A stretch of 64,000 nt of DNA from Paraspadella gotoi (Eukaryota; Chaetognatha). Of this stretch, positions 1 to 12,180 are shown piece by piece. Numbering within the stretch: position 1 is the stretch's first letter; every line of letters starts with the position of its first letter. Made by a program: the position numbers and the translations under genes. Below the pieces are notes generated by a model, which saw nothing but the letters and a program-made list of their open reading frames with translations, did no database searches and had not been told where the DNA came from. The stretch covers positions 11,943,130 through 12,007,129 of the forward strand of contig CM119263.1 of the NCBI GenBank assembly GCA_051294375.1, read 5' to 3'.

Positions 1-2
1 TC

Positions 3-80
3 ATAGAAAAAATTCACGAGTTTAAAAAGGAAAATTCTTCGCTATTCGCGTGGGAGATTCGTGAAAAGTTGATCCTTAAG
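3..80 (+). CDS. Pax gene exon, C-terminal half of paired domain (partial)
   Basis: Read from position 3 this exon gives 26 residues that include FAWEIREKLI, the hallmark helix of the paired domain in Pax transcription factors (usual form FAWEIRDRL). It ends in AAG followed by a GTGAGA donor at 81, phase 0. Pax proteins bind DNA in the nucleus and control development. The gene starts outside the window, so the first paired subdomain is not visible. The exon joins in frame to 1541. I cannot assign a Pax class: the residues fit none of Pax6, Pax2/5/8 or Pax3/7 cleanly. Confidence 0.85.
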
Positions 81-1540
81 GTGAGACCTCATACGGTATT
101 CATTACTATTCAATATTCATGCAAACAAGAACAGTAATTCCAATGTGTTACGCCGCAGAGACTTCCTTTCATTTTAAGGTTGATGAGTCAGAAATATTTA
201 TTATGAGTTAATAACAGACCCGTTAAATATAAGAAGTCCCTGAGCTTCAGATCAGCATGTAACACCGTGTTACAGGCGGGTTAAGGCGCCAGCGGGCGAG
301 AACCCCGCACTTTTCGGTTAAAGAAACGAACGACTTGCCTCCTGCACCAATGGCAGCTGATAAAGTGTTGGTGAATTTTAGTCCACCATAAGATGATCAC
401 TTAACTTCTAGAACAAATCACGCAGTGTCATGGCCATTGGCCAATAATCCAATGTATCAGAATTCCGTCTTCGATTTTCTATATGATTTCTTAAATGCTA
501 AAGGTACCGCGTGAGTCAAATCCCCTGACACAAAACAAATCATTGTCATGGTTTACTACATCAAGATAAACATAAACTGTTTTTTGTAATAGAAAAATGT
601 TTGACATTTTTTCTGCATAAATTTTATATTATATATCATATTATATTTATATTATATTATTTTATTAATAACTTGAAATTAATTTTTTTTCAACGATGTC
701 AAAATCGTTAAATTGATGGCTCCATACATTTTTTTAAGATCAAGTGCAATAAATCATTTTTATTCAGTATCCAAGTTTACAGTATAAATATTTTGGACTT
801 TATTATCTTTACAAGGTCAAAAACCGCAAAAAATCAATGGGAGGTATTAAAACTTTGTTTGGGTAAAAAACAAAATCATATTTTTAAAAATGTTTTGCTT
901 GATGAGAAATAATTTTTTTAGCGATAACAGGTTCATACCAACATATTCGGAAAGCATTTTAAGCATGTTTTAAACCCACTTTAACCAATGTTTTTAACAT
1001 TGTAATAACGTCAATATATTATGAAATTGATACAACCAATATAAAAATTATCTATTCATTTAATATGGTATGACAAAATTCTCTTAATGATTGGTAAGTC
1101 ATATATTAAATTTTTTTACTTCATATCATTTTTACTTCGTATCAGCGGATTTGGTTCACGGGGTAGCGCTATCACTTCGATTTGACGTTCTTTTAAGTTA
1201 GCAAAAATAACAAAAGAGCAACCGAATTTAATACGCATTTAATTGCGGGTCATGTGATTGCTTTTTGAGGTAAACACGTGGCGTTACAAAGATGATACAA
1301 TTGCACTTTTAAGGTTTTAGGGCAACTTACTTTCATACCAAATATAAGATAAATTGTTTAAGTAATACCCAAGTTAAGTACCATTTGTAACGTAAGTGTG
1401 ACAAACCGACAGATAGACATCCAAAAAGTGGCTTATTGAGTTGCTTCGCGAGTACTCGCTGCGTAACTATAAACAAAAATAATTTTTTAGGCGTTTTCTA
1501 TAAACTGTATTTTTCCCCTGATCTCGATCGATCCTCGAAG
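81..1540 (+). other. Pax intron, AT-rich, with a solo LTR
   Basis: The intron joins the two Pax exons. It contains a reverse TRIM-family LTR copy (about 197-387) and a copy of a short dispersed repeat (about 1395-1460, also near 3490, 25970 and 33810) with motifs such as GGTCGGTCTGTCGG. The rest is AT-rich and shows no coding signal. Confidence 0.6.
197..387 (-). repeat. Solo LTR of the TRIM family (diverged)
   Basis: It matches the family in reverse: CCGTT then TAACACCGTGTTACA then CTTGCCTCC then TTAGTCCACCATA. Its 5' part is diverged and I did not find a clear target duplication. Confidence 0.65.
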
Positions 1541-1948
1541 GGTGTCTGCTCAGCTATGTCGGCTCCTTCGGTCTCTTCGATCAACCGAATTCTTCGAAAC
1601 GCCTCCAGACTAAAAGCTCCTCGAAAACGGCACATCGACAAAGTCGGCGAGGACAATCTTGGCCGCGACGATACTTATGTTACAAGACGCTGTCACGACG
1701 ATAACATTCATTGCAGGCGGTCCAAAGACCGACTCTGTCAAAATGGTAGCATCGTCAAAAATAAACACGACAACAAAGAAGGCGAAACAAAGATGCAGGA
1801 AACTCCATCGACAGTTTGCACAGAAGGTCGAACCGCCTTTACGACGTCAAATACCTTGACGACCTCTAAATGGAATGAAAATAAAGTCGGAAAGAAAAAA
1901 ATCGGTTTTTTCATTCGCGAAATTTTGCGTACTGACTCTGGAGTATGA
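1541..1948 (+). CDS. Pax gene exon, end of paired domain and unusual tail
   Basis: After an AG acceptor at 1539-1540 the frame reads GVCSAMSAPSVSSINRILRN, matching the last helix of Pax paired domains (PSVSSINRxLRN). The join to the upstream exon is phase 0 with no residue missing. The frame then stays open for about 115 further codons, rich in K, R, D and T, to TGA at 1946-1948. No octapeptide or homeodomain is seen in it. An AATAAA-like signal lies near 1871, before the stop. Either this is the gene's true short tail or a donor inside it (for example GTAGCA near 1746) was missed. The paired-domain part is sure; the 3' limit is not. Confidence 0.7.
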   Translation, partial: GVCSAMSAPSVSSINRILRNASRLKAPRKRHIDKVGEDNLGRDDTYVTRRCHDDNIHCRRSKDRLCQNGSIVKNKHDNKEGETKMQETPSTVCTEGRTAFTTSNTLTTSKWNENKVGKKKIGFFIREILRTDSGV

Positions 1949-2507
1949 ATTTCGCAATTATTATATCAAGATATCTAAAGAATTATTGAAACTGTATTCT
2001 TATATCTACTGATAAACCTGGCTATTATAACCGTTAAAAGATGGGCTGGCGGATCGAATGATATACGGACCGAAAAGTAAAGAGAGTACGAAAACATAGA
2101 ATGTGGGTACATTAAATGAGTAATTTTGATTTGAATTTAGTAGCTTTTGCATGATGAGGTCGTTAAGTCTATTATTTGGAGCATGGAAAAAGAGACGCAA
2201 AAATAAAAATTTAAATAAAAAAATTAAGAGAGACTTAAATAATAAACCTCCATGTTTGTAATGTAAAATTAGTTTAGAGAAAGGAAAATTAGGATTTTGT
2301 AAAAACTTGGTGAATTATAAAGAAAAGGTAATCCAAAAAATTCATCGTTTCCGCGATTCACAAAAACAAAATGAAATTTCCACCTTCAAACCAAAGAAAG
2401 TCTCACTACAGAGAAGAGAGAAATAGTCAAATATGGCCTGAATATTAAATATTGAATATTAATAGTCAATTTTCACTTTCTCGTTTCATTTTTTCCTCAT
2501 ATTGCCT

Positions 2508-2544
<37 letters not shown>

Positions 2545-3470
2545 GTATATGTGAAAGTTTGGAATCAAAATTTAGCAAATATATCTTGAAAACTATCATA
2601 TTAGTGAATACTAATCTTTAATTATTTTTCTTTTTTTACAAATATAGTAGCCCAGTTAGCTTATTTTGTATATAGTACTACCCTTATATAATGTCAAAAT
2701 TTAAAAATGTTTTTTTTTTAATTTTGAGAACAGATTCAGATTCCTTGTTAAAAGTTGATAAAAAAAATATTAATCTTTTTTAAACATTATGTCATTAAGT
2801 AGGTTAAAATTATAAAAAACTATATTTTTAAGCTTGAAATTAAAAATCGGAATCTTAAATACATTTTTTTACATTTTTAACCAACTTAATGAAAGAATTT
2901 TTATAAAAGAACTATACTTTCTTATATGAACTTTTTGCAAGGAATCCAAATCCGATCTTAAAATTTAAAAATTTGCATTTGGAAATTTTAGCTTATAATA
3001 TACTTATTACCATATATAAATATAGCTCACTGGTAGCCACTAATGTATAAAATTAAAAAATTAATTTACCAAAATATTTTTTTTGGTTTTTATTTTCATG
3101 TTTTATATGCTAAATTTTAATTTTCTAAAATATTATCATTTTCACATCACTCTGGAGTGAAGTGGAGTGGAGTGGAGTGGAGTGGAGTTTCCCTTTTTTT
3201 CCCGTTGGTTAGAAATTATTTGCTTCCTGTTTTGTATACGAAATTTTTAATGGACAAGGTCGTATGCCGTATTGACTTTCTGATAACGTGATCGTATTTC
3301 TATGTGGTCACAGAATTACACAAGTATAAAAATATGCACAAGTAGCGTTTATGATACCTTATCTCTTTGCAAAATAATATTTACATTAAGTAAATAATAT
3401 ATGGGTTACGGACTAAAAATATTTGGTTATATAATTAAATTTTAACGCGATAACGGGAACGCTTACCTCA
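1949..3470. other. AT-rich spacer with (CT)n and palindromic MITE copy
   Basis: This holds a (CT)n run at about 2511-2540, a copy of the palindromic MITE family described at 33853 (about 2545-3140, recognisable by mirrored ATTAAGTxGGTTAAAA and AACCAACTTAATGAAA), and a short (GAGTG)n array at about 3157-3187. Position 2681 carries the intact site into which a mariner-type element has inserted in another copy at 26538. No gene is seen. Confidence 0.6.
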
Positions 3471-3714
3471 CACTAAGTATGAAACATGTATGTGTACTTA
3501 CGGAGCAACTTAATAAGTCACTTTTTGGTCGGTCAGTCGTTCGGTCAGTCGGTGTGGCTGCCGGTCTTTCCTGCTTACATGGTGACCATTTGAAACCCGC
3601 ATCTAGAAAAAATTCACCAAACGAAAACGTGAAAATACTTAAAAAAGAGACATGCTCATTTTTTAAGTTAATTAGTCTAATTAACTCTCTATTTTGGCAA
3701 AATACAACATATGT

Positions 3715-3935
3715 GGATCAGGCGCTTAGTGGGCTGAAGACTACTATCCGTAACTTCTATTCCCCCTCAGTAGCCATGGAACGGGTCCTGGGCTTGGAAC
3801 CAGGCTTGAGGGTTTTCCACGCTTATCTATCTTATCTATCATAAGCTGATAGATTTACTCAATAAGCCATCGGGTCACAACTGAAAGTGTCATGCTTATT
3901 AGCGGGGTGAACTAAGGCAATGCCCGACTACACAT
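3715..3935 (-). repeat. SINE-like repeat (same family as 34692-35400)
   Basis: The sequence GCGCTTAGTGGGCTGAAGA, then CCATGGAACGGGTCCTGGGC, then GCCATCGGGTCACAACTGAA matches the two copies near 34.7 and 35.1 kb. The tRNA-like box B segment is deleted here and replaced by a CTTATCTAT repeat. The open frame across it is not a gene. Confidence 0.55.
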
Positions 3936-4155
3936 ATAATGAAGAGGAGGGAAGCCAAAACATAGGTTTCTTAGCGCTAATTACACAAATTACTCGTCGG
4001 AAATGCGATCAGTGCTGAATTGACATTAGTTGCTTTATGTTCATGATTTTTGTACAAATCCCTTCTTCCTATTTTTTTAATTTCTACAGCTAAACGAGTG
4101 TTGTTTAGTTTCATGTCATATTCAGTAGAGAGTTAATACTGTTTTAATCAAAAAT

Positions 4156-5294
4156 ATGGAAACGGAAAAAACTACGAAATTGTCAGCGGGAGAAACTGAG
4201 AAAACCGACGAAGAACATTTCGATGCGAAATCTAGTGTCCCACTCGATGCAAAGGATGGCAACAGTAGAAATCAAGAGGTGAGCTAAATTATTAAGTTTG
4301 AAGAAAACAAGTTTGAGCAGAAAATGTCGTATCTGCCTGCGATAATTAAGCGGTAATCAGCTAATCAGATGATAAATGACGATAATTCTTTCAATTTGTG
4401 ATCATAACAAATCGTACCATACCAAACCAATGGCTGCGCATATACATGTAAATCGCTTACAAGGGATTAAACTGAACTGTTACTAAAGTACAAACAAATA
4501 ATTTTTTTAACTATTATTATTTTTGTAATTTTTTTTTTTAACTTGCGACCTTTTTTCAACAGGCATAATTTTTTCAATTTGCACATTTTTTCAACTGGCA
4601 TAATTTTTTCAACTTGCACTATTTTTTCAACTTGCACCATTTTTTAAACTTGCGCCATTTTTTTAACTTGAATCATTTTTTAACTTACATCATTTTTCAA
4701 CTTGCATCATTTTTTTAATTTAATTAATTAATCAATTAACTAATTAAAACATTTATGAGTAAGCATAAATAATAAAATTTCTAGTCAACTTGACTTTGGT
4801 TTTTTCATGCAAACTCATTTCCACTCCTTGATTCCATCTAAACTTTATATTCTGCTCAATCACATACTTTCCTACCCACACACAAAATTTAATCTCAATA
4901 TAACCATCCAATTATTATTAATTAGTATAATTACAGGTTAAAATTAATCAAATTTCATTCCAATTCAACCATCCAATTACGAGTAATTGGAGTTTTTTGC
5001 TAAGGGGGATGGACAGATGGACAGACAGACAGACGGACGAACAGATATCATTTTTTTTTGCCTAATTGAGAATAATATGATATTCTAATGTGATAAAAAT
5101 GATTTACCGACAAGATTTAGAGTCGGAATCTGCTGATAAGCAGATCCGACAAAAAACATAACTGTTTTTGACTTTAACTAAGTTACGTAAACTCAGGTCA
5201 AATATTTTGTCCAGAAACGTAAAAAAATGTATTGAAAATGTGTTCTCGTCTTTCAGAAAAAAAGTTCAAGTGGACCTTTAGTTACTATCTCAAG
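4156..5294 (+). CDS. Candidate 5' exons of the ABCA-like gene (two exons)
   Basis: An ATG at 4156 opens a 41-codon frame rich in E, K, T and D that ends at a GTGAGC donor (exon 4156-4278, phase 0). After TTTCAG a second short exon (5257-5294) continues in frame and ends at GTATGT; an alternative donor after 5298 would leave phase 0. The peptide is hydrophilic and could be a cytosolic N-terminus. Linking it to the ABCA exon at 12820 is inference: with the standard donor the phases do not match, whereas the alternative donor plus an acceptor at CAGAG (12821) does fit. It may belong to another gene. Confidence 0.45.
4305..5150 (-). mobile_element. Helentron/HINE-like element (minus orientation)
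   Basis: It starts at AAACAAGTTTGAGCA and ends with the hairpin AGTCGG(A)ATCTGCTGATAAGCAGATCCGAC. Inside lie an 18-bp minisatellite (TTTTTTCAACTTGCA, about 4545-4710), an AT tract of ATTAATCAATTAA type, one central repeat and a GACGGAC/GACA microsatellite. It fills most of the intron between 4278 and 5257 and begins 26 bp after the donor. Confidence 0.7.
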
Positions 5295-5699
5295 GTATGT
5301 AACTATTTTGTATGAAAAATTGCAAGATTACTTGTTTTACTAATTTAGACTTAAAATTTTATATTAAATTTTATTTTAAAATTTATTTTATATTAAAATT
5401 TTAAAATGTAAAAATTTTAAGAAATTTAATTATATTCTTTATATAGAGTATATTCATTTATAATGTAATGGGAAGAGGGATGTTAGTGTTGTCTTCTGGA
5501 AATAGAGGGAGCATCTATACAACACAAAGTTAAAAGTTACTTTCTGCCCTAGTTTTATAATTAGATATTAGACATCATTCTTATTAAAATTTTAAAAAAA
5601 CTAAAAGTCTGAACAGAAAGGAGTGGATAGGATAATTTGTTAGTGATTAAGGTTATTTATAACTCGTTATTTACTTTACTACTCCCTAATTTTTTTTTT

Positions 5700-6050
5700 T
5701 CGCATACCTAACTTTTTCCCTCCTAATACTAGGATTTGTTATCTCTTACTTTCTCTACTATAAGCAATTTCTTTTTATTTTTTATAGAAATTTGCTCTTC
5801 TGTCTGCACCCACCAGTTTTTCTTTTGCATTGCTTTATACAAAATAACAATTTTTTTCTTGTTTTAATCTAAAGCAATGCAAGAGAAGATCAGGTAGATG
5901 CAGACAGAAGAGAAAATTTACATACGTAGAAAATAAAGGGAAAATTCTTATACTAGAGAAAGAGAGAGAAACAAAAACTAGTAGTAAAGGGGAAAAAGTT
6001 AAATAACCAAAAAAAAATATTAAAAATAATAGAAAAAAAATACAATTTTA
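5700..6050. repeat. Large palindromic (fold-back) element
   Basis: Two arms of about 150 bp mirror each other around about 5860: for example TTTGCTCTTCTGTCTGCA on the left and TGCAGACAGAAGAGAAAA on the right, and GCATTGCTTTA against AAAGCAATGC. No ORF. It is probably a fold-back MITE. Confidence 0.6.
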
Positions 6051-7110
6051 GGGGTAGAGTTTACCGCTAGAGTGATTTACAATAAATTTACTTACGAGAA
6101 GATAATGGAAAAATGAAAAAAATTTTCTTGACTTTTCCTGTCATTCGAATCAGAAGACGAAAGTAAAAATGGACAAAAATGGTGACTTTTTTACCCGGTA
6201 TTCTACTACCCTCTCTACTTTCTCCTCATTTCAGACAAACGAGACGAAAGAGAGGAAAAGAGTTTTGTATTCTTCTGGAAAAAAACCTCAAGATAACAGT
6301 CCGAGAGCGGTGCAATTGCGCTTGTTCGTTCATTATTCCACTTATAACCTTGTATGTATCATAGTCATATCGCATTAAAAAAACTTTTTTTAATAACTTT
6401 TATTTTGTCTACTCACAAGAATTTTTATTTGGCTGATTGTATATTTAACAAAAGTCAAGAAAATTTCTGCGGTATATGTTACTCCTTATCATTTGGAAGA
6501 ACTCCCGGCGTTTGACTACACAAAATTGGGTACCCATTAAAGTAACCAGTCGCTGCGCATGTCTATGTGTACTGGTTTTATGGTTTTTTATATGTGCAAA
6601 AATTTTATTAATAAAAAATAATGTTTTGCAGGAAAGAAAAGGATATACGAGGGTTAAAAAAAATTTGAATACAATTTATTTATAAAGGAACCAAAGCCGA
6701 AAAATGTCCGATTTTATGTAAAAATAAAAACATCCATTGTTAAAAACAATTTTTTTTCTCTAAATAAATGATATCATATTTATTTATAAATAAACTCAAA
6801 AAGAAAGCAATTATGCCATTGTAAAAAAAAAGTTATATTTTTTGAAAGCGCCTTATTTCAGCTTAAATTCAGAATTAAACGAAATTGGTTATTTTGAAAA
6901 GAGAAAATGAATTTGTTTTTATCTCGCCAGACTTGGCTAGATTTTGGTTCGGTTCAGCTTAGCTTCTTTGACGTCGTCGTCGGCGTCGTCGTCACGCTTT
7001 TTTCTTATATAGTTTTGACTGGGGCTTATAATTTAAAAAAAAAAAAAACTCCTACATATTAGGATGGATTTTTATAAAAGTTTGCGAACATAATAAGTTA
7101 AAGATTTAGA
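6051..7110. other. AT-rich spacer
   Basis: No gene signal. The stretch AAAATGGACAAAAATGG near 6166-6182 recurs near 22100, so it is part of a dispersed repeat; the short ORFs there are not supported. A CGTCGTCGGCGTCGTCG run lies near 6970. Confidence 0.4.
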
Positions 7111-7345
7111 TATGGCTTCTCATCTTTAAGATCTTTGCAATTGTTATGTTTCATATGGATTCAAATATTTTATGTCTGTATTTCTTTATTATTATGATTT
7201 ACTGCAATATGCAAATTACTAACTATAATATGCAAATTAATATATTGAATACTATATTATAAATTACAATAAATCATAAAGAAAAAGAAATTCAAACAAA
7301 AAATATTTGAATCCATATGAAACATGACAATTGCAAAGAAATTAA
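7111..7345. repeat. Fold-back repeat interrupted by a SINE
   Basis: TTGCAATTGTTATGTTTCAT at about 7136 is mirrored by ATGAAACATGACAATTGCAA at about 7317. ATATGCAAATT units lie between. A related copy is at about 7680-7865. Confidence 0.55.
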
Positions 7346-7615
7346 AGATTATGGCAACAGCCGGGTTGCCTGTGATGCCCATTGGGATGGGGCATCTCAC
7401 TGTTGGCTTTGGGGGCTTCCGACCATCAGTGACGCCTCCAGTCACTGGCGCGGTTACCCTAGGACGGTCTCGCTTTGCCAACGCAGAGGGAAGTCGTTAG
7501 GACTGTGGATGGAACACAACGCCTGGGATGGTGAGTTCCCCCTCTGAGCCAATGGATTTGGCTGAAGGATTGTGGACGTGAGGCGGTGTGAATATACCGC
7601 CACAAGATTCACTTT
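7345..7615 (+). repeat. SINE-like repeat family F
   Basis: GC-rich, about 270 bp. It contains GGTTGCCTGTGATGCCCATT, CACTGGCGCGGTTACCCTAG and GAGGCGGTGTGAATATACCG. A reverse copy lies at 48160-48425 and a diverged relative at 14510-14650. The overlapping ORFs are repeat sequence. Confidence 0.6.
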
Positions 7616-7869
7616 TCCAATTGAAAAAATTATAACTATTTTTAATTGTAAACAATTGTAACTTTTTTGTTTTTCTTTTATATCTTTATTTATTATTATT
7701 TACTGCAATATGCAAATTAGAATATAATACTTACTGCAATATGCAAATTAGTATACAGTATACTACATATATAAATATGTAAATCATATTAAAGAGGAAA
7801 TTCATACAAATAATGCTTGAATCGATATGAAACATATGATTTTAAAAGATATTGATGATGAGAAGCTAT

Positions 7870-8415
7870 ATATCAATTTTAATACAAATAAAAATACACA
7901 CTTTATTTGAGCTGCCTTGGTTTAATATCAAAATTTTCTATTTTGGCTGACTTTCTAGTAGACGACGATCAAGAATCCAACAATGTTTTAAATGTTTATT
8001 TCTGTCGAGATAGACGGATACGAGGATTAAATAGTTTCAATTGTTTCACAATACACAACACGTTAAAATCCACTTAAATATGTGTACGACAAACCCTTTT
8101 CTACTCCCGGTCAGTTCATATTTATAAATATATTATTATTTAAACAAGAATTCAAAGAGGTATTATGTTTTAAAATCATATGCTTTACTAATTAAGCCTA
8201 TCAATTACCTCATTTTGGATTGTTTTCACTTGTTTGTTTTTCATTAAAAATGAGAAATTGCATAATATGTAAAAACTATAAATAGGCTCAAATATTAATT
8301 TTTTGTACTTTTAAACATCAAAACTACATTAAAAATTTATTTGAGCTATACTTTGTTAAAAATAAAAACAAATTTCTCATTTCATAAATTTTCAAAATTG
8401 TTAATTCTATTGCAT
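7870..8415. other. AT-rich spacer, no gene seen
   Basis: No open frame with coding character and no clear repeat boundary, apart from a short resemblance (TTCACAATACACAAC) to the duplicated segment near 32960. Confidence 0.4.
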
Positions 8416-8419
8416 TTTT

Positions 8420-9120
8420 AGTCGGATCTTCTTATCAGCAGATCCCGACTCTATAATTCACTTTGTCGGTCTGTCGGTCCACCCCTGCAATCTTGTCGGG
8501 CATTCACTTATATCATGTAGAACATCGAATTATGATAAATTATGCAAAAAAAAAAACGATGTCTATCCATCCATCTGTCTGTCCGTCCGTCTGTCCGTCC
8601 ATCCCACCTTAACAAAAAAAACCAATTACTGTGATTGAACAGGATATGAAGTTTCGATAGAATCGTCCGAGTGGAAATGAGTTTAAATGGAAAAAACAAA
8701 AAAATATATTTCATTATTTGAACACCAATTACTCATGAATGGATGGGGAAATTGACCTTAAATTTTGTATGTGAGTAAGAAAGTGTGTGATTAAGCTGAA
8801 AATCAAGTTTCCATGGAATCGTTTGAGTGGAAATGAGTTTAAAGTGAAAAAAAACAAAAACTAATTGATTATGTTTTTTTTTATTTTAAATGTAAATGCA
8901 AGATGTATAAATTAATCAAATTAATGAGTTAATTAATCAATTAGTCAATTAATTAATCAATTATTAATTAATCAGTCAATTAATCAATCAAAACAAATAT
9001 TTTGGATCAATTGACTAATTAATTAATTAATTTGAATTAATTAATTATTAATTAATTATTTATTATTTATTACAGATAATGATCGTGGGCAGATCCGACA
9101 TTGTTTGCTCAAACTTGTTT
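8420..9120 (+). mobile_element. Helentron/HINE-like element, near-complete
   Basis: Order: terminal hairpin beginning AGTCGGATCT, a (GTCY)n microsatellite (about 8560-8600), two central repeats ending GAGTGGAAATGAGTTTAAA, a long ATTAATCAATTAATTAA tract, and the end GGCAGATCCGACATTGTTTG followed by CTCAAACTTG. This layout (palindrome, GTCY microsatellite, internal tandem repeats) matches DINE/HINE elements of the Helentron group. No Rep-helicase is encoded. Confidence 0.7.
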
Positions 9121-10198
9121 CATTTTGGACGTATTGCAAAACCGAGAGAACTGAAAAATTGGGCAAGCGAACTACGGTTTTTAGTCGGATCTGCTTATCA
9201 GCAGATCCCGACTCTATAACTCACTTAGTCGGTCCGTCGGTCCCCGCCCCTCAATATTGTCGGGCAGTCACTTATATCATGTCAGAACATCGAATTATGA
9301 TAAATTATGCAAAAAAAAACGATTCCGTCCGTCCGTCCGTTCCGTCCGTCCATCCCACCTTAGCAAAAAACACTAATTACTCGTGATTGGATGGATGGAT
9401 TGGAATGAAATTCTTGTGGTGGGTAGGGAAGTGTGTGAATGAGCTGTATATGAAGTTTCGATGGAATCGTGCGAGTGGAAATGAGTTTAAATGGAAAAAA
9501 TAAAAAATTAAATGTCACTATTTGAAATTTTGTATTTGGGTAGGAAAGTGTGTGATTGAGCTGGAAATCAAGTTTCGATGGAATCGTTTGAGTGGAAATG
9601 AGTTTAAATGGAAAAAACACAAAAAACCTGTTTCACTAATTGATTATGCTTCTTTTTTCTTTATATTAAATGTAAATGAAGGATGTATTAATAAATCAAA
9701 TAATTAATCAGTTAATTAATCAATTAGTCAATTAATTAATCAATAATTTAATTAGTCAATCAATCCGTCCTTCCGTCCATCTTAGCAAAAAGCTCCAATA
9801 ATTCGTGATTGGCTGGTTGGATTGGAATGAAATTTTGTGTGTGGGTAGGACAGTGTGAGATGAAGCTGGATATAAGTTTCGATAGAATCGTGCGAGTGGA
9901 AATGAGTTTAAATGGAAAAAACATAAGTTGCATTTACTAAAATATTTTTACTTATTTTAACCAATAAATACTCTATTTAATCATAATTGGATGGATATTT
10001 TGAGTTTAAATTTTGTGTGTGGGTAGGAAAGTGTGTGACGAAGCTTGATACAAAGTTTCGGTGGAAACGTACGAGTGGAAATGAGTTTAAATAAAAAAAA
10101 TATGAGTCACATTTACTTGAATTTTAATACAAATAAAAATAAAATCGTTTTTTGTCTTTCTTTTATTTATTTTTTAATTATTATATATATTTTTTTCA

Positions 10199-10536
10199 GG
10201 CGCTGCCTTTCTGAATCGTTTAAAAACGAGTTCAGTCTCTCTCAGTCTCTGTCTGTCTCTCTCTGTGTGCGTCTGTCTCTCTCTGTACCGATCTCTTGCG
10301 TGATCGTTCGTTTTTTGAAAATTCTGATTATTTTTTTTCTTTCTAAAAAAATATATATTTGATCAGGCGCTGCCTTTCTGAATCGTTTAAAACGAGTTCA
10401 GGCTCTCTCCCTCACTCTCCCTCGGTCTCCCTCCGTCTCCCCCCCCTCTCTCTCTCTCTCTCTCTCTTTTAAAAAAAAAAAATTATTCACTTTTTTTTTC
10501 ACCACCGTTACAAGGCGACGAGTAAACGAGTTCCGG

Positions 10537-10567
<31 letters not shown>

Positions 10568-10590
10568 ATCTTTCTCTCTTTCTGTCTCTT

Positions 10591-10629
<39 letters not shown>

Positions 10630-10735
10630 CTCTCTTCTCCTCTCTCCTCGCTCTCTCTCTCTCTGTAACGAATCGTTGTCGTTTTTGAAAAATTCTTATA
10701 AATTCTTGCCTTCCTAAAAAACTTTTATTAACGCC
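10199..10735 (+). repeat. Three tandem CT-rich repeat units
   Basis: Units at about 10199, 10363 and 10504 share GGCGCTGCCTTTCTGAATCG (the third is diverged), ACGAGTTC, a CT microsatellite and TTTTTGAAAATTCT. ORFs here are simple-repeat artefacts. Confidence 0.6.
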
Positions 10736-11279
10736 ATTTATTTTTTTTCTCAATACAAAATCCCAGATTTTCGTGGATTCATTTTAGAAAAAGGGAAGAA
10801 TAACTTATAATGCAGGCAATGTCACATGTACATCAACTTGCGTGACAGGTATATATCTATATATCTATATATATATTGCTATATATCGGGCAATTACGCG
10901 GATTAATATAAATAATAGATAATTTTTATATTGGTTGTTACCAATTTTAATAATATAAAAAAATAACATCTAAATTTCATTCAAGATTAAATTTTTTAGA
11001 TGAGGAAATAAAATTTATTTGGATAAGTAAAAAAAAATATTTTGGAAGTCAAAAATATCATAGATCGTTAACTGATTATTGTCAACTATATATTTTGTTA
11101 ATAGAGGGTTAATACAAAATCCCAAATTTATTTCGAGATTTCTTGGATTTTTTTTTTCCTTCTAAAAAACTTTTATTAATATTTATTATTCTCTCTATAT
11201 TTCTCTCTCAATCAACTCTCTGTCTTTCTCTCTCTCTCTCTCTCTTTCTCTTCTCTCTTTCTCTCTCTCTAATTAACTC

Positions 11280-11525
11280 ATCGCGTCAATGAATGACTGT
11301 CATCGCATCAATGAATGACTATCATCGCATCAATGAATGATTATTATCCGATCAATGAAATACTATCATCACATCAATGAATGATATCATCGCATCAATG
11401 AATGATTATCATCGCATCCATCATTTGGTTATCATCGCATCAATCCTTTGGTTATCATCGCATCAATATTTGGTTATCATCGCATCAATATTGGTTATCA
11501 TCGCATCAATATTTGGTTATCATCA
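11280..11525 (+). repeat. 22-bp minisatellite
   Basis: About ten units of ATCATCGCATCAATGAATGA and later TTATCATCGCATCAATATT. A short piece of the same repeat lies at 17232-17290. Confidence 0.7.
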
Positions 11526-11599
11526 AAAGCAGGCTCGATCCTATTGCTTTTAAGATTTTTTATTTATGATTACTAATAAATGTTAATTAATCAATTAAT

Positions 11600-12180
11600 T
11601 AATTTGAAAAAATGATACAATTTAAAAAATTATGCAAGTTGAAAAAAATATGCGAGTTGAAAAAATTATGCAAGTTGAAAAAATTATGCAAGTTGAAAAA
11701 ATTATGCAAGTTGAAAAAATTATGCAAGTTGAAAAAATTATGCAAGTTGAAAAAATTATGCAAGTCTAAAAAAATTATGCAATTTGAAAAATATATGAGC
11801 TTGAAAAAATTATGCAGTTGAAAAATATGCAAGTTGAAAAAATTATGCAAGTTAAAAAAATTATGCAAGTTAAAAAAAATTATGCAAGTTGAAGAAATTA
11901 TGCAATTGAAAAAATGATGCAAGTTGAAAAAAATGATGCAAGTGGAAAAATGATGCAAGTTAAAAAAATGATGCAATTGTAAAAATGATGTAAATTGAAA
12001 AAATGATGAGTTGAAAAAATTATGTGCATGGAAAAAATGATGCGAGTTAAAAAAATGATGCAAATTGTAAAAATGATGTAATTTAAAAATGATGAGTTGA
12101 AAAATTATGTGCGTGAAAGAATTATGCAAGTTGAAAAAATGATGCGAGTTAAAAAAATGATGCGAGTTAAAAAAAATATA
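11600..12180 (+). repeat. 18-bp minisatellite GCAAGTTGAAAAAATTAT
   Basis: About 30 units with variants. Reverse units occur at 4545-4710 and related ones at 46870-47020. The long Phe/Asn/His-rich and Lys-rich frames here are translated repeats, not proteins. Confidence 0.75.

Noticed and set aside
10508-10753. Arg/Glu-rich ORF
   Set aside because: Translated (CT)n microsatellite.
11599-12129. 176-codon Phe/Asn/His-rich minus-strand ORF
   Set aside because: It is a direct translation of the 18-bp minisatellite.
11600-12180. Regular array as a CRISPR
   Set aside because: The units are contiguous with no unique spacers, and the genome is eukaryotic.
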